Shown: positions 1 through 9,442 of the stretch, in pieces
Position numbering within the stretch: the stretch's first letter is position 1
Layout of the letters: each line of letters starts with the position of its first letter
DNA from: an uncultured Clostridium sp.
GTDB taxonomy: Bacteria > Bacillota > Clostridia > TANB77 > CAG-508
Direction: 5' to 3'
Length of the DNA stretch: 64,000 nucleotides
Assembly (NCBI GenBank): GCA_900553365.1
Contig: USDL01000002.1
Span: forward strand, 1-64,000
Position numbers and translations under genes: made by a program
The notes under the pieces: model-generated
The model's database searches: none
What the model was told of the DNA's origin: nothing
Seen by the model: only the letters and a program-made list of their open reading frames with translations

Positions 1-247
1 GAATTTTTCCTCTTGCATCTTGAATAGTGCAAAAAGATGCTTTTCCCATTATTCTCTTTGCCATTATTCTTCCTGCTATAGAAACATCTTTTCCTTCTAA
101 TTCTTCATAATTGTCTTTTATTTCTTGACTTAAATGTGTTCTATTATATTTTGTTACTTGAAAAGGGTCTTTCCCTTGTGTTTGCAATTCCTTTAATTTT
201 TCTTTTCTAATTGCTATTAAATGATTTTCGTCTAATACTTCTTCCAT
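1..247 (-). CDS. lysS: Lysine--tRNA ligase, N-terminal part (runs off the window)
   Basis: Class II lysyl-tRNA synthetase, which charges tRNA-Lys in the cytoplasm. Only the first 82 residues lie in the window. They contain the typical start (MEEVLDENHLIAIRKEKL), the KDPF motif followed by the histidine-containing linker, and the beginning of the OB-fold anticodon-binding domain (GRIMAKRIMGKASF). The ATG at 245-247 is preceded by an AAGGAG-type ribosome binding site. It is divergent from the toxin-antitoxin pair. Family assignment is by recognition of the N-terminal pattern; the catalytic domain is outside the window. Confidence 0.9.
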   Translation of the reverse strand, partial: MEEVLDENHLIAIRKEKLKELQTQGKDPFQVTKYNRTHLSQEIKDNYEELEGKDVSIAGRIMAKRIMGKASFCTIQDARGKI

Positions 248-354
248 AAGCGTCCACTCCTTCTAATTTTTCTTAAATATTATATACTAAAAATTGGTAT
301 TTGTAAATACTTTATGTACGCTAAAAGCCAAATTAATATTTTTTTACTAATTGG

Positions 355-383
355 TTGATATTCGGGTTGTTATTTGTTATACT
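355..383 (+). promoter_or_regulatory. Sigma-A type promoter for the toxin-antitoxin pair
   Basis: TTGATA at 355-360 and TATACT at 378-383 with a 17-base spacer match the housekeeping promoter consensus well. The first downstream gene is the antitoxin at 448. Confidence 0.6.
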
Positions 384-447
384 ATTAATATGTAGTATTT
401 ATAAATGCTGTTATTTCTTAAATATTTTTATAAGGAAGTGATGCCCT

Positions 448-624
448 TTGGAAGAAAAACAGAAACTAATAAAACCTATAACAAATTCAAAAAGCTATTT
501 ATCTAGCAGAAGTACTTTGAATAATTTTTTGATTTACTGTAAAGTTCATGAAGGTTTAAAAGCCATCGAAAATGGCGATGTTTTCACAAATGATGAAATG
601 AGAGAGTTGATTTTAAAATGTTAA
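448..624 (+). CDS. Small antitoxin-like protein
   Basis: A 58-residue reading frame starting with TTG at 448, ten bases after an AAGGAAG ribosome binding site. Its C-terminal part (ENGDVFTNDEMRELIL) resembles the toxin-wrapping tail of ParD/RelB-type antitoxins. The stop codon overlaps the ATG of the following toxin gene by seven bases, the usual translational coupling of type II toxin-antitoxin pairs. Size, order and overlap support the call more than the sequence itself does; no DNA-binding fold can be assigned with certainty. Confidence 0.55.
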   Translation: MEEKQKLIKPITNSKSYLSSRSTLNNFLIYCKVHEGLKAIENGDVFTNDEMRELILKC

Positions 625-938
625 TCTGGACCAAACCAGCTAAAGAAGATGTAATGGAGTTTATAAATACTGCTCGATTCGGTTCTCAAAATACTATCAA
701 GAAATACTTTCTCAAGTTAATAAACTATATCGAAATCTTAAATCAAATGCCTTATTTAGGCAAACAATTACATTTATTTTCTAATGATTTACATATTCGT
801 CAAATAGTTTTTAAAAGTCACAAGATTATCTATATCATTATTAATTCTAACATTTATATCTTAACAGTTATACATTCCAAAATGGATAATAAAACAATAA
901 TATCTAAAATAATAGACTCTTTAGAAAATTCACTTTAA
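618..938 (+). CDS. RelE/ParE-superfamily toxin
   Basis: A 106-residue basic protein with the ParE/RelE pattern: N-terminal WTKPAKEDVMEF helix, a central MPYLGKQL segment, the RQIVFKSHKIIYII beta-hairpin core, and a hydrophobic C-terminal strand (IYILTVIHSK). Members of this fold poison gyrase or cleave ribosome-bound mRNA; which applies cannot be told here. It overlaps the antitoxin gene at 618-624. Downstream, 939-1032 shows no gene. The fold assignment is fairly secure, the target unknown. Confidence 0.7.
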   Translation: MLIWTKPAKEDVMEFINTARFGSQNTIKKYFLKLINYIEILNQMPYLGKQLHLFSNDLHIRQIVFKSHKIIYIIINSNIYILTVIHSKMDNKTIISKIIDSLENSL

Positions 939-1032
939 TTGTAATATTTGCGTTCTAAAAAAAACTTCTAAATTTTTCCATTTTTCCTTTACAAATTTTC
1001 TTCTTTAATATACAATATGTATGTGGTGAATT

Positions 1033-1491
1033 ATGCTTAAATTTATATCAAATAACGAAAATGAAACAAAGGCTATTGGTTTTAATTTAGCCTCAAAATT
1101 AAATAAAAAAGATATTGTTGTTTTATCAGGTGATTTGGGTAGTGGTAAGACTAAGTTTACTGAAGGGTTTTTAAGCTATTTTGGCTTAGAAGATGAGATT
1201 TCAAGTCCTACTTTTACCATTGTTAATGAATATTCAAAAGATGATACTAACATCTATCATTTTGATGTTTACAGATTAGAGGATTTAGATGAATTTTACG
1301 CCATTGGTGGTCCTGAATATTTTGATAAAGGTATTTGCTTGATTGAATGGGGCGAACTTATTGAGCCTATTTTATCTAGATATATTAAAATAAATATTTC
1401 TAAGGATACTAATGATTTAGAAAAAAGATATATTACAATAGAATTTAAAGGAGATTTTAATGAAGATTTTAGCAATTTCAACATCAAGTAA
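1033..1491 (+). CDS. tsaE: tRNA threonylcarbamoyladenosine biosynthesis ATPase TsaE
   Basis: TsaE is the P-loop ATPase that works with TsaB and TsaD to make t6A37 on ANN-decoding tRNAs. The Walker A loop (SGDLGSGKT) is near residues 33-41, followed by the family motif SSPTFTIVNEY and by DVYRLED and IEWGE. Its 152 residues match the family. It overlaps tsaB by 32 bases and rimI follows, the usual tsaE-tsaB-rimI order. Confidence 0.93.
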   Translation: MLKFISNNENETKAIGFNLASKLNKKDIVVLSGDLGSGKTKFTEGFLSYFGLEDEISSPTFTIVNEYSKDDTNIYHFDVYRLEDLDEFYAIGGPEYFDKGICLIEWGELIEPILSRYIKINISKDTNDLEKRYITIEFKGDFNEDFSNFNIK

Positions 1492-2102
1492 TTCATGTTC
1501 TGTGGCTTTACTTGAGGATGATAAATTAATTAAAGAGCTTAATATTATTAATGAAAAAACACACTCTGAAAAGCTTATGCCTCTTATTCAAGAACTATTT
1601 GAAGTTACAGGCTTTTCGCTTACTGATATTGACTTAATTGCTTGCGATATTGGCCCACGGTTCTTTTACTGGCATTAGAATTGGTGTTTCAACTGTTAAG
1701 GCTTTGGCAGTTGTTTACAACATACCTGTTGTAGGTGTTTCTTCACTAGAAGGATTAGCTTATAATGTTGCAGGGTTTGATTATATCTGCTCAATACTTG
1801 ATGCTCGAAATAACCAAGTATACATGGCAATTTTTGATAAAAATTACAATTTAGTTTCAGACTATTATGCTGATGATATTAATAATTTGACGAATGTTTT
1901 AAAACAATATAATAACATAGCTTACGTTGGAGACGGTTCTTGCCTTTTAAATAATTTTGATAATTTTGACAATAATATTTATAGTAAGAATATTGGTTTA
2001 GCCGGATATAAAAAGTTTTTAAACGGTCAATCTACAGATGCTGATAATTTATCTGTTATGTATTTAAGACCTTCTCAAGCGGAAAGAATGAGGAAAAAGT
2101 AA
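1460..2102 (+). CDS. tsaB: TsaB, interrupted by a CGG +1 shift site
   Basis: TsaB is the inactive ASKHA-fold partner of TsaD in t6A synthesis. The reading frame from 1460 runs 66 codons to CCA, then meets CGG (1658-1660) and would end at 1678. Skipping the C at 1658 gives GPGSFTGIR, the family signature, and the frame then continues to 2102 for a 213-residue product of normal length. The N-terminus (ILAISTSSNSCSVAL) and the later SSLEGLAY segment are intact and unlike a decaying gene. It overlaps tsaE upstream, and its stop TAA shares one base with the rimI ATG. The same CGG event occurs in seven other genes of the window. Alternatives are a sequencing error or a true frameshift mutation. Confidence 0.85.
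1658..1660 (+). other. CGG +1 recoding site in tsaB (CCA-C-GGT)
   Basis: In-frame codon 67 is CGG, followed by T. Dropping the C restores Pro-Gly in the conserved GPGSFTG motif; without it translation ends six codons later. Confidence 0.75.
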
Positions 2103-2533
2103 TGGAAATTTCAAATATGACTTTAGAAGATTTTTACCAGATCGAACCAGTATTTATAACTGAATTTGATGACTTTTGGAAGCCGGAAAATCTAAAATCT
2201 GAACTTAAAAATCTTAATTCTAAATATATTGTTGCAAAAGAAAATGGCTTAGTTGTTGGTTTTGCTGGAATATGGTTTTCAGTAGATGACGCACATATTA
2301 CAAATATTGTTGTGCGTAAGTCTTATAGGCACAAAGGTATTGGAAATGCTTTGCTTAAAGTTCTTATTGAACTTGGTAAAGCAAAAGAATCTCTTACTTT
2401 AGAGGTAAATACTCAAAATGAAATTGCTCAAAAGCTATATTTGAAATATGGATTTGAAAATTTAGGAGTTCGTAAAAAGTATTATGGTGGCACACAAGAT
2501 GCCTATATTATGACACTTTACTATAATAAATAA
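2102..2533 (+). CDS. rimI: Ribosomal protein alanine N-acetyltransferase-like (RimI) GNAT
   Basis: A 143-residue GNAT acetyltransferase. The acetyl-CoA-binding segment (VRKSYRHKGIGNALL) lies around residues 72-86, and the C-terminal YLKYGFENLGVRKKYY is typical of RimI. RimI acetylates the N-terminus of ribosomal protein S18 in model bacteria. The TAATG overlap with tsaB indicates translational coupling. The exact substrate is inferred from the tsaB-rimI linkage. Confidence 0.88.
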   Translation: MEISNMTLEDFYQIEPVFITEFDDFWKPENLKSELKNLNSKYIVAKENGLVVGFAGIWFSVDDAHITNIVVRKSYRHKGIGNALLKVLIELGKAKESLTLEVNTQNEIAQKLYLKYGFENLGVRKKYYGGTQDAYIMTLYYNK

Positions 2534-2566
2534 TAAAATAAATATTTTGAGAAAGAAGGAATACTA

Positions 2567-4951
2567 ATGAAAAATAATGAATTAACTTATAAAGATTTAA
2601 AAAATTTGTGTAATCCAAATATTTTTAATTTTGAAACAACCGATGAATTAGAAACAAATGGGTTGGTTTATGGTCAAGAAAGAGGAATTGCTGCTTTGCA
2701 ATTTGGGCTTAGTATTAATGCTAAAGGCTATAACCTTTATATTGAAGGTCCTTCAGGTGTTGGTAAAACAATGTATACAAAACAGTATGTTTCAGAAATT
2801 GCTTCAAAACAAAAAACACCTGATGATTGGTGCTATATTTATAACTTTGATAACCCAAATGAACCTATTGCAGTATCTCTTCCAGCAGGTGAAGGTAAAA
2901 ATTTTGCTTCAACAATGGGAGCATTTGTTGAAGATATTAGAAAATATTTAAAAAGAACTTTTAACAATGATGATTTTGAAAAAGAAAAAAGTTTAATTAA
3001 ACAAAAGTATGAAGAAAAACGTACAAAGTTATTAGAAAACTTAAATAAAGAAACCCTAAAAAATAACTTTCAAGTAAAAGCTGCACCAAATGGCATATAT
3101 ATGCTACCTGTGTATAAAGGAAAAGCTCTTGATGAAGCAGAATTCGAAAAGCTAGATGACAGTATAAAAGCTGGATATGAAGAAAAATCTAGCATAGTTC
3201 AAGAGCAAATTATGCAAGTTATTGGCCAGCTAAAATTAATTGAAAAAGAATCTGAAAAAAAGGTTGAAGAATGGCAATCTAATATTGCTCTATTGACTAT
3301 AAATTCTTATATTAATCCAATTAGAGCTGCATATAAGAAAAACCAAAAAATTATAACATTCTTAGATAATATTAAAAAAGATATTCTTAAAAATATCTCT
3401 AACTTTATTATTGAAGAAACATGCACTCAGCCTACTCCACAGTCTCCAAAGCCTGAGGTTGTTAAACCTTGGCTAAATTACAAAGTTAACCTATTTGTTG
3501 ATAATAGTAATACTGAAGGTAGCCCTGTTATTATGGATTCTAACTATTCTTACCAAAATTTATTTGGTAAATTAGAATACGAAAATCAATATGGTATGCT
3601 TAGAACTGATTACACAATGCTAAAATCAGGAATTCTTCATAAAGCAAATGGTGGATACTTAATTTTACAAGCTCAAGATTTACTTACAAACCAGCTTTGC
3701 TATGATACTTTAAAAAAGTCTTTATTAATAAAAGAAGCTAATATTGAAAATAATATGGAACAACGTTCTAGTTTAGTTATGATTTCACTAAAGCCTGAAC
3801 CTATACCATTAAATGTTAAGGTTTTACTTTTAGGTGACGCAAACATTTACCATACGCTATTATCATTAGACCCAGATTTCAAGAAACTATTTAAAATTAA
3901 AGTAGAATTTGAAGAATCAGCTCCTAGAAACAATGATAATATTTTAAGATTAGCCAAATTTGTTCATAGTTACTGCGAAAAGGAAAAATGCTTGCCTTTA
4001 GATAAATCAGCTATGGCAAAGGTTGTAGAATATGCTTCTAGATTATCTGATGATAAAGAAAAACTTTCAACACATTTTAATGAAATTGGTGAAATTGTTT
4101 CAGAATCATCAACATGGGCAAGACTTTCTAAAAAGAAAATTGTAACTGCTGATTATGTTGATAAAGCTTTAAAAAAGAGAATTGAAAGAGTAAAAAAATA
4201 TGATCAAAAGTATGCTGAATTAATTGAAGAAAACTCATTGCTTATAGATACTGATGGCTACAAAGTAGGCGAAATAAATGGTTTAACTGTTATGACTATT
4301 GGAGACTATACCTTTGGAAAGCCTGCAAAAATAACAGCAAACACATTTATGGGAAAAACTGGAGTTATAAATGTAGAAAGAGAAACTGATATGTCTGGTC
4401 CAACACATTCAAAAGGTGTTCTTATTCTAAGAGGATATTTAGGTGAAAAATTTGCACAGGATTTTCCTTTATCACTTACAGCTAGCTTGTGTTTTGAGCA
4501 ATTATACAATGGTGTTGATGGTGATAGTGCCTCAAGTACAGAATGTTATGCAATACTTTCAAGCCTTTCAAATGTACCTATAACTCAATCTATTGCAGTT
4601 ACTGGTTCTGTAAACCAAAAAGGATTTATTCAACCTATTGGTGGTGTTAATGAGAAAATTGAAGGTTTCTATAATATCTGTAAAAAACGTGGTTTAACAG
4701 GCAAACAAGGTGTAATAATACCTATTCAAAATGTAAGAAACTTGCATTTAACAGATGAAATTATTGAAAACGTAAAAGAGAAAAAATTTCATATTTATGC
4801 TGTATCTACTATTGATGAAGGAATTGAAATACTAACAGGAGTTCCTGCTGGAAAGCAAAACAAAGACGGAAAATACCCTGCTGGGACAATAAATCATTTA
4901 GTTTATGAAAAATTAAAAAAATACTATGAAAACAGTAAAAATATAAAATAA
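2567..4951 (+). CDS. Lon-like ATP-dependent protease (AAA_32/LonH type)
   Basis: A 794-residue AAA+ protease with a Lon-type proteolytic domain. The Walker A loop (GPSGVGKT) is at residues 61-68, interrupted by a long coiled-coil insertion (about 110-240) as in LonB/LonH-type proteins; there is no classical Lon N-terminal substrate domain. The C-terminal domain has the catalytic Ser-Lys pair at about Ser654 (GVDGDSASST) and Lys697 (GGVNEKIEG), 43 residues apart as in Lon. A ribosome binding site (GAAAGAAGGA) precedes the ATG. The gene ends in a bidirectional terminator shared with mreB. No in-frame CGG codons. Confidence 0.88.
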   Translation: MKNNELTYKDLKNLCNPNIFNFETTDELETNGLVYGQERGIAALQFGLSINAKGYNLYIEGPSGVGKTMYTKQYVSEIASKQKTPDDWCYIYNFDNPNEPIAVSLPAGEGKNFASTMGAFVEDIRKYLKRTFNNDDFEKEKSLIKQKYEEKRTKLLENLNKETLKNNFQVKAAPNGIYMLPVYKGKALDEAEFEKLDDSIKAGYEEKSSIVQEQIMQVIGQLKLIEKESEKKVEEWQSNIALLTINSYINPIRAAYKKNQKIITFLDNIKKDILKNISNFIIEETCTQPTPQSPKPEVVKPWLNYKVNLFVDNSNTEGSPVIMDSNYSYQNLFGKLEYENQYGMLRTDYTMLKSGILHKANGGYLILQAQDLLTNQLCYDTLKKSLLIKEANIENNMEQRSSLVMISLKPEPIPLNVKVLLLGDANIYHTLLSLDPDFKKLFKIKVEFEESAPRNNDNILRLAKFVHSYCEKEKCLPLDKSAMAKVVEYASRLSDDKEKLSTHFNEIGEIVSESSTWARLSKKKIVTADYVDKALKKRIERVKKYDQKYAELIEENSLLIDTDGYKVGEINGLTVMTIGDYTFGKPAKITANTFMGKTGVINVERETDMSGPTHSKGVLILRGYLGEKFAQDFPLSLTASLCFEQLYNGVDGDSASSTECYAILSSLSNVPITQSIAVTGSVNQKGFIQPIGGVNEKIEGFYNICKKRGLTGKQGVIIPIQNVRNLHLTDEIIENVKEKKFHIYAVSTIDEGIEILTGVPAGKQNKDGKYPAGTINHLVYEKLKKYYENSKNIK

Positions 4952-4959
4952 AAAATTAG

Positions 4960-4979
4960 GGCTAAGATTTTTCTTAGCC
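4960..4979. terminator. Bidirectional terminator between lon-like gene and mreB
   Basis: GGCTAAG (4960-4966) pairs with CTTAGCC (4973-4979). An A-run precedes and a T-rich stretch follows, so it can stop both convergent genes. Confidence 0.8.
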
Positions 4980-4986
4980 TTTTATT

Positions 4987-5992
4987 TTATTTTCTTGCCT
5001 TTCCATCTAACATATCTAAGTTATCTAATGCTTTTCCTGTTCCTAATGCAACACAAGATACAGCGTCTTCTGCTACATTTACATTTATTCCGGTTTCTTC
5101 TTGTAGCAATTTATCTAATCCATCAATTAGGCATCCTCCACCTGTCATATATATTCCCCTATCACTTATATCAGCAGCTAATTCTGGAGGTGTTTTTTCT
5201 AATACTGAATGTACAGCTTCAACTATTGCCATTGCTGGTTCTGCCAAAGCTTCTAGCATTTCACTTGAATAAATAGTTGCCATTTTGGGAAGTCCTGTCA
5301 TTAAATCTCTACCTTTTACTTCCATTTTAACATCTTGAACCTTTGGATAAACACACCCAATATTAACCTTTAAATCCTCGGCTGTTCTTTCTCCTATCAT
5401 CATGTTATGTTTCTTTTTTATATATTTTACTATTGCCTCGTCAAATTTATCTCCAGCAACTTTAATTGATGTGCTTACTACTGAACCACCAAGCGAAATT
5501 ACTGCTATATCAGCTGTTCCTCCTCCAATATCTACTACCATATTTCCAGAAGGTTTTGATATATCAATTCCTGCTCCAATCGCTGCTGCTATTGGTTCTT
5601 CTATTAAATAAACTCTTCTTGCCCCGAGCTTGTGTTGCTGCATCTATTACAGCCTTTTTCTCAACCTCTGTTACCTGTGAAGGAATACAAATCATAATTC
5701 TTGGTGAAAATATAGACTTGCCAGTAGCCTTTGATATAAAGTGTTTTAACATTTTTTCTGTAACTGTATAATTTGAAATTACCCCGTCTTTTAAAGGTCT
5801 TGTTGCAACTATGTTTCCTGGCGTTCTACCAAGCATTCTCCTAGCTTCAGCCCCAACTGCTAATACATCTCCTGTTTGATTATTAACAGCAACAACTGAA
5901 GGCTCTCTTAGCACTATTCCCTTACCTTTTACATATTCAATTACCGTTGCAGTTCCTAAATCTATACCTATATCTTGACCAAATCCAAACAT
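4987..5992 (-). CDS. mreB: Rod-shape determining protein MreB/Mbl, with a CGG +1 shift site
   Basis: Bacterial actin that organises lateral wall synthesis. From the ATG at 5992 the frame reads the phosphate-1 loop (DIGIDLGTATV) and runs 122 codons to GCT, then CGG (5626-5624). Skipping the C gives AATQAGARRVYLIEEP, the expected sequence, and the second half carries the phosphate-2 motif (VVDIGGGTADIAV) and adenosine motif (MTGGGCLIDGL). The joined product is 334 residues, normal for MreB. Read without the shift it stops after 142 residues with no ATPase core. Everything else is intact, so a dead gene is unlikely for an essential function. AAGGAAG lies upstream of the ATG. Confidence 0.88.
5624..5626 (-). 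other. CGG +1 recoding site in mreB (GCT-C-GGG)
   Basis: In-frame codon 123 is CGG, followed by G. Dropping the C restores Ala-Gly-Ala-Arg-Arg of the conserved MreB sequence. It is the only CGGG among the ten sites. Confidence 0.75.
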
Positions 5993-6066
5993 CCTTATCT
6001 TCCTTTCAACTATTTTGTTACAAATTTGTTACAATTATATTACAAAACCCTAAAAATTTCAACACA

Positions 6067-6753
6067 TTATTTACAAAATCTATGATTTCCTATTACAACA
6101 GTTACAGGTCTTGACCAAATCCACCCATTTGTAGCAGTATTAGGGTTAAAATAATATATTGCCCCATAAGTTGGATCCCAACCATTTAATGCATCTCTAG
6201 CCGCAGAAATAGCAGTTTGATTTGGTTGTAGATTAATTTGCCCATCTGCAACTACAGAAAACGCACCTCTTTCATATATTACACCAGCCACTGTATTTGG
6301 AAAAGAATTACTCTTCACTCTATTTAAAACAACAGCAGCAACTGCCACCTGGCCAGAATAAGGCTCCCCTCTAGCCTCCGCATATACTAAATGAGCCAAC
6401 AAATTAAGATCCGAATTTGAAGCTGTACCACCCATACTATTTGATGTTCCAGTTATTCCCATAGCAGCTAAAGTTTTAGGCCCAGCAATTCCATCAACAG
6501 TTAAACCATTCTTAGATTGAAACCACTTAACAGCAGACACAGTCTGCGAACCATAAATACCATCTACACTACCATAATAATAGCCCCATCTTTTTAACTT
6601 TGTTTGAATTTGCTTAACCTCATCCCCTCTAGAACCATACTTAGACAAAGCTTCAACATTATTCAAATCAGTTCTAAAATAAATATTATAAAAAATAAAT
6701 GAAATAATTGAAATTATTAATAAAATCACTGGAATAATTTTTCTTTTTAACAT
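6067..6753 (-). CDS. SleB-like spore cortex/cell-wall hydrolase
   Basis: 228 residues from ATG 6753, chosen because AAGGTGG lies eight bases upstream; an in-frame GTG at 6765 is less likely. An N-terminal membrane segment (about 7-27) is followed by a peptidoglycan-binding domain 1 (about 40-102, with GSVDGIYGSQTVSAVKWFQ) and a Hydrolase_2/SleB catalytic domain (LAHLVYAEARGEPYSGQVAV, then AIYYFNPNTATNGWIWSR). SleB-type enzymes are lytic transglycosylases that open spore cortex; cell-wall paralogues also exist. No ypeB partner is adjacent. Confidence 0.85.
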   Translation of the reverse strand: MLKRKIIPVILLIISIISFIFYNIYFRTDLNNVEALSKYGSRGDEVKQIQTKLKRWGYYYGSVDGIYGSQTVSAVKWFQSKNGLTVDGIAGPKTLAAMGITGTSNSMGGTASNSDLNLLAHLVYAEARGEPYSGQVAVAAVVLNRVKSNSFPNTVAGVIYERGAFSVVADGQINLQPNQTAISAARDALNGWDPTYGAIYYFNPNTATNGWIWSRPVTVVIGNHRFCK

Positions 6754-6909
6754 AAAATTTACCACCTTTTGATATTATTTGCTCAAAAGGTGGTTTTTAT
6801 ACACAAAAATATTGACATTTACACACTTGACAATACCACAAAAGCCGGCTTGGGAGTGCTGTTACCTACGTGGCTATGTTTTTTCCATAGTTTTGTTATC
6901 TTAGTCGTT
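6754..6909 (-). other. Intergenic stretch with a weak terminator-like hairpin
   Basis: Between xseB and the hydrolase gene. CTATG...CATAG (about 6873-6887) can pair around a T-run, and CAAAAGGTGG occurs twice (near the hydrolase start and about 6783). No coding frame seen. Confidence 0.35.
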
Positions 6910-7116
6910 TTAAATCAAATTTTCCTCCTGCAATCCATCATCTTTCTTTATTAAAACCGTTATTTTTTTCTCAGCCTCTTCCAATATTTCATTGCATTTT
7001 TTAGACAAATTCATTCCCTCTTCAAATTTTTTTATAGATTCATCTAAATTCAAATCGCCTTTTTCTAATTCTTGAACGATTTTCTCTAATTGTTCCACAT
7101 TTTCTTCAAAACTCAT
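6910..7116 (-). CDS. xseB: Exodeoxyribonuclease VII small subunit
   Basis: 68 residues with the XseB signature: SFEENVEQLEKIVQELEKGD, then LNLDESIKKFEEGMNLSK. It forms the helical small subunit that wraps around XseA in the ssDNA exonuclease VII complex. It lies downstream of xseA, with one small membrane-protein gene in between. Confidence 0.93.
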   Translation of the reverse strand: MSFEENVEQLEKIVQELEKGDLNLDESIKKFEEGMNLSKKCNEILEEAEKKITVLIKKDDGLQEENLI

Positions 7117-7129
7117 AATTTTCTCCTTC

Positions 7130-7567
7130 CTATTCCCACTTTTCAGCTGTTCCTGCCTCTACATTTACTGAGTACCACGCTCTTGCCCCTGTTGTTGCAT
7201 TATCTCTTACACAAATAATAAACTCTCCATTATCTGTTTTTCCATCTTGTGCAAAATATACTGTATCATCATCTCCCCAGTCTTTTTTTACTAAATCAAT
7301 AGCTTTATCTAAATCTGTTTTTACGGCTGGCTCCTCTTCTTTTTCTGTATTATCTATGGTGTTATTTGCCTCATTGCTACTTGTGTTTTCTGCTTTATTT
7401 TCTGTTTTTTTATCCACATCCTTGTTTGAAACTTTATTTATGTTATTCTCAATTTTCCCAGAGTCAGTTTGAATAGAGTTATTAGCCTCATTTATGCTTT
7501 TTCCAACTATTATTCCTATTAAAACAACCAACATTACTGCAATTATTATAATTAATGTTTTTTTCAT
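7130..7567 (-). CDS. Membrane-anchored protein of unknown function
   Basis: 145 residues: one N-terminal membrane helix (about 4-24), a low-complexity Asn/Glu/Lys/Thr-rich linker (about 28-80), and a compact C-terminal domain with DLVKKDWGDDDTVYFAQDG and ARAWYSVNVEAGTAEKWE. The C-terminal part resembles small extracytoplasmic PepSY-like folds in size and pattern, but I do not recognise the family. It sits between xseA and xseB with AGGAGGT upstream, so it is probably co-transcribed. Confidence 0.65.
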   Translation of the reverse strand: MKKTLIIIIAVMLVVLIGIIVGKSINEANNSIQTDSGKIENNINKVSNKDVDKKTENKAENTSSNEANNTIDNTEKEEEPAVKTDLDKAIDLVKKDWGDDDTVYFAQDGKTDNGEFIICVRDNATTGARAWYSVNVEAGTAEKWE

Positions 7568-7580
7568 TAATATTACCTCC

Positions 7581-8785
7581 TTAATTTTTTATTACATCTG
7601 TTATTTTTGCTCCTAAGTAGCCATCTTGTAATCTTATAGATATATTGTCATCCTTTTTAACTTCATTAATACTTTTTACAGCTTTTCCCGTAAATTCTAC
7701 TACACTATATCCTCTTGTAAGAGTTTTTAATGGACTTAAAGCATCCAATTTTGTAATACTATTAATCACCCTGTTTTGACATTCTTTAAATTTTTTCTGT
7801 ATTGCATCCTCAAATTCTTTTGTTTTACTATCTATATATAAATACTTTTCCTTTATGCTTTTAGTTGAATCTGTAAACACACGTGAAGCCATTATTTTTT
7901 CATATCTTAAACGCATTATTTCAACTTTTCGCTTTAAAGCTTGTCTTAGTCTATCTTGATATGTATTTAATTTCATTGTTACCTCATATATATCAGCTTG
8001 TGCAAGTTCTGCTGCTGCTGAGGGTGTTGGGGCTCTTAAATCTGCTACAAAGTCTGCTATTGTAAAATCTGTTTCATGCCCTACAGCTGAAATTATTGGT
8101 ATTTGAGATTCATAAATAGCTCTTGCAACAATTTCCTCATTAAATGGCCATAAGTCCTCTATTGAACCTCCACCTCTTGCTAAAATTAGTACATCAGCAA
8201 CCTTGTTTTCATTCATTATCCTTATTGCCTCTGCAATTTTATCCTCTGCACCTTTCCCCTGTACTGGCACTGGAAGAAGTTTTATATTTACATTTGGATT
8301 TCTTCTTGTTGATACATTTATTATATCTCTTATTACTGCACCAGTTCCGTGATGTAATAACTCCTATTGTTTTTGGAAAAATTGGAATTTTCTTTTTGTG
8401 TGACTCGTCAAATAGTCCTTCTTTTTCAAGTTTTGATTTTAATTCTTCATATTTTTTATATAATTCTCCTACGCCATCTTCTTGAATTGCTTTGCAATAT
8501 ATTTGATATACTCCGCCCTGCTTCATATACTGCAACTGTTCCAAAAACTAAAACCTTCATTCCATCTTTTGGTGCAAAATTTAAAGTAGATGTTGATGAT
8601 TTAAACATAACACATTTTATCAAAGATTTTTCATCTTTTAAGGTAAAATATAAGTGACCTGTATAGTGATGTTTAAAATTTGAAATTTCTCCTTTCACAT
8701 ATACATAGTTTAAAAACTCATCTGTATCTACTTTGTCTTTTATATACTTATTTAATTCACTTACAGTTATTGCTACTGGTCTCAT
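7581..8785 (-). CDS. xseA: Exodeoxyribonuclease VII large subunit, with two CGG +1 shift sites
   Basis: XseA is the catalytic ssDNA exonuclease subunit. The coding sequence is spread over three frames: 8785-8516 (90 codons, the OB-fold), 8514-8350 (55 codons) and 8348-7581. Both junctions are in-frame CGG codons, and dropping C each time gives [15 protein letters not shown] and [14 protein letters not shown], both matching the conserved family sequence. The joined protein is 400 residues with the catalytic-domain signatures [16 protein letters not shown] and [10 protein letters not shown]. Two compensating recoding events in one gene, each at the same trinucleotide, argue against random decay. 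ATG 8785 overlaps the end of nusB by four bases. Confidence 0.87.
8347..8349 (-). other. CGG +1 recoding site 2 in xseA (TCA-C-GGA)
   Basis: 55 codons after the first site in the new frame, CGG is again in frame and followed by A. Dropping C restores [10 protein letters not shown] and the rest of the catalytic domain. Confidence 0.75.
8513..8515 (-). other. CGG +1 recoding site 1 in xseA (GGG-C-GGA)
   Basis: In-frame codon 91 is CGG, followed by A. Dropping C gives Gly-Gly in the conserved YEAGGVYQ motif. Confidence 0.75.
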
Positions 8786-9186
8786 AAGTTCTCCTTAACC
8801 ACATTTGCTAAAACACCATTTATAAATGAAGATGAATTGTCCTCACCATATGTTTTAGCTAGCTCTATTATTTCATTTATTGCTATTTTATATGGTACAT
8901 TTGCATATAACATTTCATAAATAGATAATTTTAGTAATGCTATATTTATTTTGGAAATTCTTTCTAATTTCCATTTTGGTTTTAATTTTTCTGCTATTTT
9001 CTTTTCTAGCTCTTCTTCATTTTCTTTTACGCCTTTTACTATTTTTCTTATATATTTTTTTGCATCCTTATCTACTATTTCATTGTTTTCTAAAAATATT
9101 TCTATATTTTCTTCACTAAATTCTTTTTGAATTTCTAATTCATACAAAAGCATAAAAGCATATTCTCTCATTTTTGATATATTCAT
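8782..9186 (-). CDS. nusB: Transcription antitermination factor NusB
   Basis: 134 residues, all-helical, with the NusB patterns [36 protein letters not shown] and [27 protein letters not shown]. NusB binds boxA RNA with S10 in rRNA antitermination. It lies between the Asp23 cluster and xseA, as in many Clostridia. Confidence 0.95.
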   Translation of the reverse strand: MNISKMREYAFMLLYELEIQKEFSEENIEIFLENNEIVDKDAKKYIRKIVKGVKENEEELEKKIAEKLKPKWKLERISKINIALLKLSIYEMLYANVPYKIAINEIIELAKTYGEDNSSSFINGVLANVVKENL

Positions 9187-9190
9187 TTTT

Positions 9191-9394
9191 TTACCATCTT
9201 TCTATTATGTTCTTTATTTTTTCTTTTACAATTTCTTTATTTTGCTGAATATAATTTCCTAAGAAAATTCCAGCAACTATAACTAATCCTCCTAATAGGA
9301 TTTTATAGATTTTTAATATTAGTGCAATTATTGCTACAATTCCACCAATTATAGCACCCCTATATTTAATAAGAAAATTTTTGAATTGTTCCAT
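9191..9394 (-). CDS. DUF2273 small membrane protein
   Basis: 67 residues from ATG 9394 (AAGGAG seven bases upstream; the in-frame upstream ATG lacks a site). Two adjoining hydrophobic stretches (about 14-28 and 32-48) separated by a short loop, then a basic tail. DUF2273 proteins accompany AmaP and Asp23 in the membrane-associated envelope stress complex; the precise role is unknown. Confidence 0.8.
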   Translation of the reverse strand: MEQFKNFLIKYRGAIIGGIVAIIALILKIYKILLGGLVIVAGIFLGNYIQQNKEIVKEKIKNIIERW

Positions 9395-9442
9395 AGCTAT
9401 TCTCCTTATCATAAGGACAGATAAATACTGTTCCTATATATA